From positions 1-45,881 of the forward strand of contig JAGOPQ010000004.1 of the NCBI GenBank assembly GCA_017991915.1: a stretch of 45,881 nucleotides of DNA, written 5' to 3'. Under the pieces are notes generated by a model. The model was given only the letters and a program-made list of their open reading frames with translations, did not search any database and was not told where the DNA came from. Made by a program: the position numbers and the translations under genes. Shown in pieces: positions 23,112 through 31,751 of the stretch; the first letter of the stretch is position 1; every line of letters begins with the position of its first letter. The stretch is from Minisyncoccota bacterium (lineage in GTDB: Bacteria; Patescibacteriota; Minisyncoccia; Phycocordibacterales; UBA9973).

Positions 23112-25397
23112 TTAGTGATGACCTCCTTCACCTCCATGACTTCCTCCACTACTTTTTGCTCCCCCCCCATGACTTCCTCCAGTATTTACATTAATTTTTA
23201 AGTTACCTAATGCCGTGCTTATTGTACCCTTCAAGTCTTGCAAAAAATCCTTTTGTCCCTTCCCTGGGTCAACCCCAGCGTTACTCTTTAATCCCATTCT
23301 TATTCCGGCTGCAGTGGCTGCGAGAATACCAACAGTAAGTTTTGTGATACCCTTGGTTTTTAATGATAATTCCGGCAAGCTTCTTACATCATAACTCCCC
23401 CTTCGTGCTAGTTGAGATAATTCTCCCATTAAAGGGTTGGTCTTAGTGTGCGTAGTCATGTTATCAGCATTGTCTTTCGTAATTGTAGAGGCACTTTTTA
23501 AATTAATTTTTGCGGCACTTTCTGAAATTCCAGCCAGTAAATCTCTTGCGTAAGCCGCGTATGCATTGTCAATTATAGTAATAATGTTCTTTCTGTCTGT
23601 GTCATCCTTTACATCATTTAAGGAAACGCCATAACTTTCTTTTGCTAGAACGTTTTTATCAATTTCTTTTCGTACTTCTAATTGTTGAGGTTCAGTTAAG
23701 TCTCCATATTTAACCTCCTTGGCGTCCGCCATTCCATTCTTTTCAGCATATTTAGACGCCTCAGCATCCAGAGTGTGTTCGGAGTGTTTTTTCTTACCAA
23801 GAGATTTTTCCTGTTCTTGTAGGTGTGTTCCCAAAGTTTTTCCTCCTGTTCCAGGAATAGCGTGTATTGTTGCAGCTGCAGCTGCACTTGTTGCTTTTCC
23901 AACACCACCTATCGCTGTCCCAGCTAATCCTAAGTAAGCAAAAGGATTGGCCTTGTTCATGGTACTCCACTTTTGTCGCGTGTCTTTAAATGACATAGCA
24001 TTCCATCTTGTGGCGTCGCTACTCTGTACAGATTTTGCAACCGATCCAACAGTTTTTCTTCCAACCACAGCTGTTCCCAATGCTGCCCCACCAAGAGCAA
24101 GTACCCCAAGAGCTTTTGCCCCACCAATCGCCGCACCAGTAAATTCTCCAGAAGCTTTTTTGGCATAAGCCGCACCTTTTAATAATAATATTACTATCAA
24201 TATTGCTGGCATAAAGATCATTATCAATATTGAGACAAAGCTTTGGTTGGTTGCGGCAGCATCCGCAGCGCTCTTGAATATGTCTGCTCGTAGAACTTCT
24301 GAGGCAATATAAATTATGAACATGAATATCGCCGCTACAAAGGAAGATTCAAGTAATTTCTTCATCCAACTACCAAATCCAATAGTATTTATGTGGGATA
24401 GTGATGGAACGGAGTAAGTCACAAAAGCTAGTGGAGATATGATCAACAGCATCATCAAATTCATCATTCTGCCCAAGAAGCTCATGCCGGCAACAAAGAA
24501 TGCATATATCAGGGCAAATATAATAATTCCATACAATATCATCGTGGAAGTTAAAAGAAATGCGTTTACGCCCCAATTCCCTACATCCACCTGCTTTCCT
24601 TCTATGTTTACCTTACCAAGAGCAGCAAAAGTCGTTTCATTGAAAAATTGATTTACATTAAATCTCGATACTAATGCACCCGCCATGTCCTTCTCAGCCA
24701 CCCCTGTTTTGGCTTCATCACTTATCTTGTCATAAGAGAGAACGTTCGAGGTGTCTATTCTGTTGTAGAAAATCAAAGCTACAACATTGGAAGAATCGAT
24801 AATTATTTTTGTAAAAAATAGACTAAAGTTTACAACCAAAGCTATGAGTATGACAGTAGCCACGATTTTTTTACCGCCACCATGACCCATACCTAAAATA
24901 ATTTCAAAAGCTGCATATAGCAATATGAGAATAAAGAAAATGTTTGCGAAGTCTCGGACGATAGTCCAGATTGTTTGGATGAAGGGCAACTCATACATTC
25001 TTGAACTTACACTGAGTGCAGTGGAGAAATTAAACACATTGGCCGCAATAACCAATAGATACGACGGCACAGCAACAAACATAAAATATGTGACAACCTC
25101 TACACATCCAACAATGGTTCCACCAATACCAGCAAATCCGCATTCATCCAATTTGCCATATAGATTATTGTCTGTTTTTGGTGGAGGTGTAAGTGCTGGG
25201 TTGCTTGCATCATAAGCCATCCAGTTTTGAGTATACCCCCCACTATTTACTGTGGGACAATCAATTTGTGCTACATCCTCCACTCTCCCTGTGCTTCTAA
25301 TGCAAGCACCTTTTTCTTGCGCATCCGCACTTAAGAATGGGACAAATATTCCCAACACAATACTCAATATTAATATATATGGAATTATTCTTTTCAT
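23112..25397 (-). CDS. VirB6/TrbL-like polytopic membrane protein with Gly/His-rich tail
   Basis: 761 residues. A signal-like N-terminus (MKRIIPYILILSIVLGIFVP) is followed by an extracytoplasmic loop and about seven to eight membrane helices up to about residue 440, for example FFILILLYAAFEIILGMGHG and VATVILIALVVNFSLFFTKI. This resembles the VirB6/TrbL channel component of type IV secretion. A long Ala/Gly-rich amphipathic cytoplasmic tail ends in a cluster of Gly, Ser and His (GGSHGG repeated, then GEGGHH), which could bind metal. It starts 35 bases after the stop of the 854-residue secreted protein gene and is followed by the 331-residue gene. Confidence 0.8.
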   Translation of the reverse strand: MKRIIPYILILSIVLGIFVPFLSADAQEKGACIRSTGRVEDVAQIDCPTVNSGGYTQNWMAYDASNPALTPPPKTDNNLYGKLDECGFAGIGGTIVGCVEVVTYFMFVAVPSYLLVIAANVFNFSTALSVSSRMYELPFIQTIWTIVRDFANIFFILILLYAAFEIILGMGHGGGKKIVATVILIALVVNFSLFFTKIIIDSSNVVALIFYNRIDTSNVLSYDKISDEAKTGVAEKDMAGALVSRFNVNQFFNETTFAALGKVNIEGKQVDVGNWGVNAFLLTSTMILYGIIIFALIYAFFVAGMSFLGRMMNLMMLLIISPLAFVTYSVPSLSHINTIGFGSWMKKLLESSFVAAIFMFIIYIASEVLRADIFKSAADAAATNQSFVSILIMIFMPAILIVILLLKGAAYAKKASGEFTGAAIGGAKALGVLALGGAALGTAVVGRKTVGSVAKSVQSSDATRWNAMSFKDTRQKWSTMNKANPFAYLGLAGTAIGGVGKATSAAAAATIHAIPGTGGKTLGTHLQEQEKSLGKKKHSEHTLDAEASKYAEKNGMADAKEVKYGDLTEPQQLEVRKEIDKNVLAKESYGVSLNDVKDDTDRKNIITIIDNAYAAYARDLLAGISESAAKINLKSASTITKDNADNMTTHTKTNPLMGELSQLARRGSYDVRSLPELSLKTKGITKLTVGILAATAAGIRMGLKSNAGVDPGKGQKDFLQDLKGTISTALGNLKINVNTGGSHGGGAKSSGGSHGGEGGHH

Positions 25398-25432
25398 TTT
25401 GTAACTTCAAAAACAATTTCCTTAAACTTTTT

Positions 25433-27997
25433 TTATCCGCACGCAATATCTGTACCACAATCTGTTGGTGGCGGTGTTGTCGTTCCTCCGTTGTTTCCTG
25501 TGTTGGTGGTGTCTGTTGTGCCGGTGTTATTTATTGGTAAATTTGGGTCAACATCTGGGAGGCGTGGTGGTTCAATCGTTTTTGTTGTACCTGGCGCATC
25601 ACCCTTGTAGTCTAGAATATTGGATTGATAGATAATGTTACAACTCAAATTCATATTTACATTTTGTAGAGGACCATAGGCTCCGAAAAATGGAGATGCT
25701 GCTGATGGCTTTCCTTGGGTGTCTGAGGAAGCTAGGCCAGAAAGTGCCCCAGCGTTCACAAGTGGTATCGCGGGATATGCCACATTTCTTCCATCCTGGC
25801 TGGTGTCTTGAGGATTAATAAAAGTTTCATGAGTGTATCCACCAACAATTGGTAGATCACAGAACTGCTCCTTCTCATTTCCTGTCGTTGTAATAACTTT
25901 AATTTTTCTAGTTAAAGGATTCCAGCCACTTAGGTTTCTTCCAAAGAAAGAATCAAATCTAAAGGTTTTGCCTTGCGCACTAAACAAGTTGCTGTTTTCT
26001 CCTCCTGCCTTTACCCAACCTTCAGCTGGAATAGACCAACCAATACCTGGGGCTGATCTTTCTTGGGTGCATTGGCCAAGAAGTTTGCTTATATTTTTGT
26101 ATCTATCGATTGCTGTTTCGAGCTCAGCCTTAGTGTCCTCAATTGTAAATGTGTTAGATATTGAGAATGAGATAGCGTCGTATTGTTTTTTGAAAGATAT
26201 AAGGTCCTTTTCCCCTTGTGAGCCAGCTATAGGATCAGTTGTGAATGAATTTATACTGTTTTGTATTGAAAGAAGTCGAGTTAATGCTTGTTGTTTGGCC
26301 CTCCTGTTGTTTGTTAATTGTGCTGATTCTTCACTTATGTTGGTTATTTCTTTTACAGCATCTATGAACATAGAAGAATTTGGCAAACCCAAACCACCCT
26401 GGGTAACTGGTATGGTCATTTGGTCTCTAATCCAATCTCTGAAGAAATTAACAGCATATTGTAAATTTTTTGCTGCCAAATTTATTTTATAAGTGTTTTC
26501 TGAGTTGCTATCCTGGGCAAGAGCTGCCTGAATCATTGTCATATTTCTTTCTTGCTCCTCATTTAGGCGGGCTTCCCATCCAAGGTTTGGACCTGGGGTA
26601 CAAATATCAAGCTCTCTGGTTTTTGGCCAAATCAGTGACAGCATCTGAGCGATGCCATAGTTACTTGGGTCTGAGTTGTCCATTAATTTCAACTCAATGT
26701 TTGTGTTTTTTATTCCTTCGTCAATTTTTTCTTTGAAATCACTTAATACAACAACTTGATCTGGCCCATTGAACACATCACCATTGTTTCCATTTATATC
26801 ACCAGACGAGCTACCCAAGGTATTTCCAAAGTAATCCCAATTGTCCGTGTTTTGTGCTGGAGTATTTGTTTTAGTTGCTAGCGAACTCAAACCTGAACCC
26901 AAAAACTTATTTAACACAGCATCAAATACCGCTGAGAGACTTCCACCCAAGGCCGCCTGTAATTCTGTAAGCTTTTGTCCGCCCGCAAGTGAAGTCATGA
27001 TAGAGTTTCCTACCACAGCACCTGGGGTTGTGGTTACTAATCCACCTGGGCAGTCATTTGTAAGTTTCCATTGATCTTCTTGGGATGCTTTGTCGGCTCG
27101 CACCATTGATTCGTAAAAGTCTAGAGATTTTTGGTAGTCAGAGCCTGGGCCAATTACTTGCCCCAATTGATACTCTGGTGGTTTTTCTAGGCCCGCAGAT
27201 GGCTTGTATGTAAAGGTTGGTTTTTGAAATGGGTTGGTTAAGTTATTGTAGTTTGGATTTGATGGGCAAACTTGTGGAGACAAAAATCCCATTCCTTGTT
27301 GTAGTGTGGTGTTTATTTTTTGTGCAGCATTTTGTTGGGTTCCTTGTAGATTTATTGCTAGCTCTTTTGTGGTAACAATTTGAAATCCAAAAGGATTATT
27401 TTGTGGGTATTGGGTGTTTAAAAGAAATCCGTTCCATCCCCCCGTACCAAAATTAACCCTGTAATTATAATTTAAAAGAGGGTCATTGGTTACCTCACTC
27501 AAACTGTATGCAGCATTGGTTTCTAGCTGGCTCTTGTAGGTGTTAATGATGCTTAAAGATTGTTGTTTTCCAAATGGGAATCTGATTGGGTCATAACCAA
27601 TAACGCTTATCAAATTTTTAATTTCAGATTTGGCAATGTCTTTAAAAAATGAATCAGGATTTTCTACGAAAAGTGGTGCACCATGAAACCCAGAGTTTAT
27701 CCAATTCACAGTACTCTTGGTTATATTAGCTAGGGCTCTTTTTGCCACAACTTTCAAAAGTTCGTTGGCGATGTCTTGCAGCACCTTTTTTACATTTATT
27801 GCTGCTGTTGTTGTAGTTCCAGCAGCTGTCGTGCCAGCAAATAAATTACCAATATGTGAAAGTACATTTCCCACCGCATCCACAACTGGGAATCCAGAAG
27901 CTTCAACTTTTTTAGGAGTAGAAAACATTAAAAATGAAGGAGCAAGAATTGCTATTATTAGTAAGCCAGATATTGTGTTTTTAACTTTAAATTTCAT
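25433..27997 (-). CDS. Large secreted protein of the secretion locus, function unknown
   Basis: 854 residues. A clear signal peptide (about 1-33, GLLIIAILAPSFLMFSTP then VEASG) is followed by a long extracytoplasmic chain with a helical region at about 475-630 (NEEQERNMTMIQAALAQDSN), scattered Cys residues, and a Thr/Asn/Gly-rich low-complexity tail with a final CGTDIACG. It is the conserved kind of large secreted gene beside the VirB6-like gene in CPR secretion loci, but no family motif is recognised. The tail may cross the wall or S-layer. It is probably cotranscribed with its neighbours. Confidence 0.75.
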   Translation of the reverse strand: MKFKVKNTISGLLIIAILAPSFLMFSTPKKVEASGFPVVDAVGNVLSHIGNLFAGTTAAGTTTTAAINVKKVLQDIANELLKVVAKRALANITKSTVNWINSGFHGAPLFVENPDSFFKDIAKSEIKNLISVIGYDPIRFPFGKQQSLSIINTYKSQLETNAAYSLSEVTNDPLLNYNYRVNFGTGGWNGFLLNTQYPQNNPFGFQIVTTKELAINLQGTQQNAAQKINTTLQQGMGFLSPQVCPSNPNYNNLTNPFQKPTFTYKPSAGLEKPPEYQLGQVIGPGSDYQKSLDFYESMVRADKASQEDQWKLTNDCPGGLVTTTPGAVVGNSIMTSLAGGQKLTELQAALGGSLSAVFDAVLNKFLGSGLSSLATKTNTPAQNTDNWDYFGNTLGSSSGDINGNNGDVFNGPDQVVVLSDFKEKIDEGIKNTNIELKLMDNSDPSNYGIAQMLSLIWPKTRELDICTPGPNLGWEARLNEEQERNMTMIQAALAQDSNSENTYKINLAAKNLQYAVNFFRDWIRDQMTIPVTQGGLGLPNSSMFIDAVKEITNISEESAQLTNNRRAKQQALTRLLSIQNSINSFTTDPIAGSQGEKDLISFKKQYDAISFSISNTFTIEDTKAELETAIDRYKNISKLLGQCTQERSAPGIGWSIPAEGWVKAGGENSNLFSAQGKTFRFDSFFGRNLSGWNPLTRKIKVITTTGNEKEQFCDLPIVGGYTHETFINPQDTSQDGRNVAYPAIPLVNAGALSGLASSDTQGKPSAASPFFGAYGPLQNVNMNLSCNIIYQSNILDYKGDAPGTTKTIEPPRLPDVDPNLPINNTGTTDTTNTGNNGGTTTPPPTDCGTDIACG

Positions 27998-27999
27998 AA

Positions 28000-28911
28000 T
28001 TAATTAGTTAATTTCTTTGTCATTGCGTTTAAAAGTTTGTCAATACTTGCTTGATATAAATTATTATTTTCTTCAAATTTTGATACGCCACCCATGGCTA
28101 CGATTACATCATTTTCATATTTTTGAATGTTGGACAAAGTTTCATTCAATCTCTCTAAAGAATTTACTACATCTAGGTGTTCTTGAGATATTGCAGATGG
28201 CACTTTTATCAAAACCATTCCATTCATGAATTTTGATGTTTGATCTATGATTGGGTCGAGCTTCATCAAGGCTTCAGTATTTACATTGTCTCCATCGCCT
28301 ATGAATTCTTTTAGAATATCCAATACATTTTCTGTTTTTTGGGTGTAGGTTTTCTTAAATAGAGCATCCAATGATGAACTATAAGCTTGATAAGCTTGGG
28401 GGTTGTTGTCGGTTGAAATTTCAATTTCAGAAATCAAGTATATTTTTTTAGGAGTTACGTTTTTTATCTGATCATTCAAAGAGGTACTTAGTTTTTCTAT
28501 GGTATTGTCATCAATTTCCCCTGCTTGATTAAGCGCAGCCACGGTAGAAAATAACTCTCTCGAAAACTTATCTGTTTGAGTTAGGTTCGCATCATCAGGA
28601 ACATTAGCTTCGTCTCCAGTTGCTAGTTCTCGTTCCGTCTTCATTTTAGCTATCTCAGTACTATCAGGAGTACCATCATCATTTGTGTCTTTCTTAGTTG
28701 GGTCAGTTCCCCACAGACTCTCCTCCCAATCTTGAATTCCATCCAAGTCAGTATCCTTGCTCAACAAGTCTTGGACCGCTATGTTTCCATAGGTTAAACC
28801 AGCTTCTTGAGAAGCTTTATTTTTGTAGATAGATTCGTTCTTTAGAAAAAAAATGACAGCAAGAAAAAGTATCGCTCCTACGATTAAAGTAGCCTTTTTG
28901 TTTTGTAACAA
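28000..28911 (-). CDS. Membrane-anchored protein with calcium-binding thrombospondin type 3-like repeats
   Basis: 303 residues from a TTG start at 28911. A basic N-terminus (QNKKATLIV) leads into one membrane helix (about 9-25). Residues about 52-85 carry DTDLDGIQDWEESLWGTDP and DTNDDGTPDSTEI, aspartate-rich loops like thrombospondin type 3/dockerin calcium sites. The rest is helical. No ATG or GTG exists in frame between the TTG and the preceding stop; the alternatives are ATT or ATA at 28923/28926. An extended -10 (TGG TATAAT) is at 28941-28933. It lies at the head of the gene run 28911-20536 or shares a transcript with rsmA upstream. Confidence 0.78.
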   Translation of the reverse strand: MLQNKKATLIVGAILFLAVIFFLKNESIYKNKASQEAGLTYGNIAVQDLLSKDTDLDGIQDWEESLWGTDPTKKDTNDDGTPDSTEIAKMKTERELATGDEANVPDDANLTQTDKFSRELFSTVAALNQAGEIDDNTIEKLSTSLNDQIKNVTPKKIYLISEIEISTDNNPQAYQAYSSSLDALFKKTYTQKTENVLDILKEFIGDGDNVNTEALMKLDPIIDQTSKFMNGMVLIKVPSAISQEHLDVVNSLERLNETLSNIQKYENDVIVAMGGVSKFEENNNLYQASIDKLLNAMTKKLTN

Positions 28912-28932
28912 AAACTTTTTAATTATGGCTTA

Positions 28933-28941
28933 ATTATACCA
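28933..28941 (-). promoter_or_regulatory. extended -10 promoter upstream of the 28911 gene
   Basis: TGG precedes TATAAT on the minus strand, 21 bases before the TTG start. It lies exactly 6 bases before an in-frame ATA, which fits the leaderless spacing seen elsewhere. Confidence 0.6.
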
Positions 28942-28943
28942 AT

Positions 28944-28970
28944 AAAGCCTTTGTATATACAAGCTTTTTT
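28944..28970. terminator. possible terminator between rsmA and the 28911 gene
   Basis: AAAGCC-TTTGTATATACAA-GCTTT can form an imperfect hairpin. The T6 run lies on the plus-strand side, so its use as an rsmA terminator on the minus strand is uncertain. Confidence 0.35.
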
Positions 28971-28991
28971 AACCAAAAACTGTTCAAAAGA

Positions 28992-29768
28992 TTACTTGGA
29001 TTCTTGGGCTAGAAAAATCCAGTCTACGAGTTTCAAATTTTCTGCTCTTTGGTCTCCAAATTTTTCTAAAAATTCAAAATCAACCACCCCCTTCAAGTTG
29101 CCCGACAGCTTTTTACGCTTATGAGCAAAGCCTTTTTTGACAATTTCCCAAAATTTTTCTTCGTTTACTTTATTTTCTTCAAATTTTTGTCTAGAAATAT
29201 TTTTTATGGCGATTACGGCAGAATCTACTTTTGGAGCGGGAGAAAAGTATCTCGCTGGTACTTTTAGGATCATTTTTGGCTCACCGTATGCTTTGACTGA
29301 TATGGAAAGTATACTTTCTTTGCCATCAGTAGCTACAATTCTTTTAGCAACTTCGTGTTGGATCATCAATACCATTAATTTCGGCTGATTTTTTTCGGTT
29401 AAAAATTTTTTTAATATTGCACCGGTTATGTTGTATGGAATGTTGGCGATAATTTTATAAGGTTTGTTTTTCTCCACTTGGAATTCCAAAATATCTTCTC
29501 GAAGCAGAATCAGTTTCTGGTCTTGGATTTCTTTTCTAAATTTTTCTTCAAGCAAATGACACAGCTCGTAATCTTTTTCTATGGCTATGACCTTGCCTGC
29601 TTTTTCTAAAAGCTTTTCAGTTAGAGCTCCTTTGCCTGGGCCTATCTCCAGCACCACATCTTCTAGAGTTACTTCACCTGCTTCTACAATCTTGTTCAGC
29701 GCTGGAATAGACTTTAGAAAATTTTGTCCGAGTGATTTTTTTGCTTTGTGTATTTTTTCTCCTTTCAT
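28992..29768 (-). CDS. rsmA: 16S rRNA dimethyladenosine methyltransferase RsmA (KsgA)
   Basis: Dimethylates two adjacent adenosines near the 3' end of 16S rRNA during 30S maturation. About 258 residues from the ATG at 29768. The start SLGQNFLKS, the SAM motif VLEIGPGKGALTEKLL, acidic IAIEKD and the catalytic NIPYNIT are all present. An in-frame ATG 30 bases upstream lies inside pcrA; 29768 was preferred because it is 4 bases after the pcrA stop and just before the conserved HKAKKSLGQN. It is coupled to pcrA in a two-gene unit. Confidence 0.95.
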   Translation of the reverse strand: MKGEKIHKAKKSLGQNFLKSIPALNKIVEAGEVTLEDVVLEIGPGKGALTEKLLEKAGKVIAIEKDYELCHLLEEKFRKEIQDQKLILLREDILEFQVEKNKPYKIIANIPYNITGAILKKFLTEKNQPKLMVLMIQHEVAKRIVATDGKESILSISVKAYGEPKMILKVPARYFSPAPKVDSAVIAIKNISRQKFEENKVNEEKFWEIVKKGFAHKRKKLSGNLKGVVDFEFLEKFGDQRAENLKLVDWIFLAQESK

Positions 29769-29772
29769 AAAT

Positions 29773-31731
29773 TTATATGTAGATAGTTTTAATCCCACCC
29801 TTCTCCCCTTCTTTCTCTAGTAAGTCTGCTGGTAGATCTGAAATAAATTCTGATGGAGCATTTATCTGGCGTGATCCGAATATGGTGCGGAAATTTGCAA
29901 AAGATAAAAATAATTTTTCTTTAGCTCGAGTTAGCGCTACGTAAAATAGTCTGCGTTCTTCTTCGGCGTCCTCGCCAGACTTTGTATCTCCACGACGTTC
30001 GTGTGGGAATAGTCCGTCTTCAAGCCCAGTGATGAAAACATTTTTAAACTCCAATCCTTTGGATGCGTGGACTGTCATTAATTTTATCGCATCAATTTTT
30101 TCCTTCTTCTCTTCGTTCACCATTATCGAATCTTGATCTGAGGCGAGTGATGCGTCTTCCAAAAGTTTTTCGATTCCCTTGCCACCTTCGAGCGCATCAT
30201 ACTTGAGAGCCAAAGTCGCCAATTCCCTAATGTTTTCAAGCCGCTCCGTGTCTTCGTCAGTTCCCTCGCCCAGCTCACGTTCGATGCCAGTGTGCTTAAC
30301 TGCGAACTTTATCACCTCACTAGTTTTGGTAGTTTCTATTTTTTCTTTTAAGGTTGCTAGTAGTTCGTAAAAATTATTTACCTTTAGCAATACTTTTATA
30401 GGCAAACTATCTTTTTCCCCAGCAAAAATTTTGGCCAAAGTTACTTTGCCGATTCCACGCACTGGAAAGTTTATAATTCTTTTTATGTCGGAAAGATTTT
30501 CAGGATTTAGTGCGGCTCGTAGATAAGCCAATGTGTCTTTGATTTCTTTTCTTTCAAAGAATTTTACCCCGAGCACTTGATATGGCACATTGTAACGAAG
30601 CATGGCTTCTTCGAGAGCGCGGGATTGAAAGTTTGCACGGTAGAGTACTGCCACTTCACTCAAGTCTACAGATTTTCCATCCATAATTTCTAAAATTTTT
30701 GTCGCCACAAAATCCGCCTCGTCGTTTTCTTCCAAGGCTTCGTATAAACTTATCTTCTCCCCTAAGCCATTCTTGGTAAAAAGATTTTTGTCGGGTCGGT
30801 ATTTATTTTTCTTAATTATTTCATTCGCGGCTTCTAGGATATTTTGAGTGGAGCGATAATTTTGCTCCAACAAAACTATTTTTGTATCTGGGTAATCTTT
30901 TTCGAAACTTAAAATATTTTTCAGGTTTGCTCCACGCCAAGAATAAATATTTTGATCTGCATCTCCAACTACACAAATATTTTTATGCACCGCGGACAGT
31001 AGTTTGGACATCATATACTGCACTTCATTCGTATCCTGGTACTCGTCTATGTGAATATATTGCCATCTATCCTGATACATCTTGCGGATATCTTCATTGT
31101 CTTTCAACAATTTTGTAGATTTCAAAAGTAAGTCATCAAAATCCAGAGAGTTTTCTTTCATTTTTCTACTTTCGTATTTACTCCAAACTTGAGCAACTAT
31201 TTTACTCAAATAATCACTGGCCCGCGCCTCATAGTCACCAATCTGGGTGAATTTACCCTTTTCGCGGGAGATAATACCCTTTATTTTCCTAGGCTCGTAC
31301 TGTTTTGGGTCTAAACCCACCTCTTTTATTATGTCTTTGATGAAAGAAACTGAATCTCCCTCGTCTAAAATGGTAAAATACCTTGTCAAACCTAGGGTTT
31401 TTGCGTTTTCCTTGATTATATGTACCCCAAGCGAGTGAAAAGTACTTACAAACGGCACCAACCCTACAAGGTTCGACCTTGTAGAAATTGAGCGTTGCAT
31501 TTCAGTGGTTATTCGCTCTCGCATTTCTTTGGCAGCCTTGTTGGTGAAGGTCACAGCGAGTATTTTGTCTGGACTAATGCCTTCTTTGATCAAGTTTATG
31601 ATTCTATGTGTTATGGTTTTAGTTTTTCCAGCCCCCGCCCCCGCCACAATCAACAGCGGACCATTCACGTGGAGCGCCGCCTCTCTTTGTTTTTCATTTA
31701 AATTACCTAGATGTTCTTTTTGAGTATCCAC
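29773..31731 (-). CDS. pcrA: ATP-dependent 3'-5' DNA helicase, PcrA/UvrD family
   Basis: SF1A helicase for repair and replication, 652 residues. The motifs in order are: Q-motif LNEKQREAAL, Walker A GAGAGKTKTI, Ia VTFTNKAAKEM, II HIDEYQDTN, III GDADQNIYSWRGA, IV EQNYRST, V MTVHASKGLEF and VI YVALTRAKEKL. The start is a GTG at 31731, preceded at 6 bases by an extended -10 (TGG TATATT), so the transcript is probably leaderless. It lies 20 bases after the stop of the 1532-residue gene. Confidence 0.95.
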   Translation of the reverse strand: MDTQKEHLGNLNEKQREAALHVNGPLLIVAGAGAGKTKTITHRIINLIKEGISPDKILAVTFTNKAAKEMRERITTEMQRSISTRSNLVGLVPFVSTFHSLGVHIIKENAKTLGLTRYFTILDEGDSVSFIKDIIKEVGLDPKQYEPRKIKGIISREKGKFTQIGDYEARASDYLSKIVAQVWSKYESRKMKENSLDFDDLLLKSTKLLKDNEDIRKMYQDRWQYIHIDEYQDTNEVQYMMSKLLSAVHKNICVVGDADQNIYSWRGANLKNILSFEKDYPDTKIVLLEQNYRSTQNILEAANEIIKKNKYRPDKNLFTKNGLGEKISLYEALEENDEADFVATKILEIMDGKSVDLSEVAVLYRANFQSRALEEAMLRYNVPYQVLGVKFFERKEIKDTLAYLRAALNPENLSDIKRIINFPVRGIGKVTLAKIFAGEKDSLPIKVLLKVNNFYELLATLKEKIETTKTSEVIKFAVKHTGIERELGEGTDEDTERLENIRELATLALKYDALEGGKGIEKLLEDASLASDQDSIMVNEEKKEKIDAIKLMTVHASKGLEFKNVFITGLEDGLFPHERRGDTKSGEDAEEERRLFYVALTRAKEKLFLSFANFRTIFGSRQINAPSEFISDLPADLLEKEGEKGGIKTIYI

Positions 31732-31737
31732 CCGTCA

Positions 31738-31746
31738 AATATACCA
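31738..31746 (-). promoter_or_regulatory. extended -10 promoter of pcrA
   Basis: TGG followed by TATATT (31743-31738), then 6 bases and the GTG start at 31731. It would supply pcrA-rsmA independently of the giant gene upstream. Confidence 0.6.
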
Positions 31747-31751
31747 CAGAA

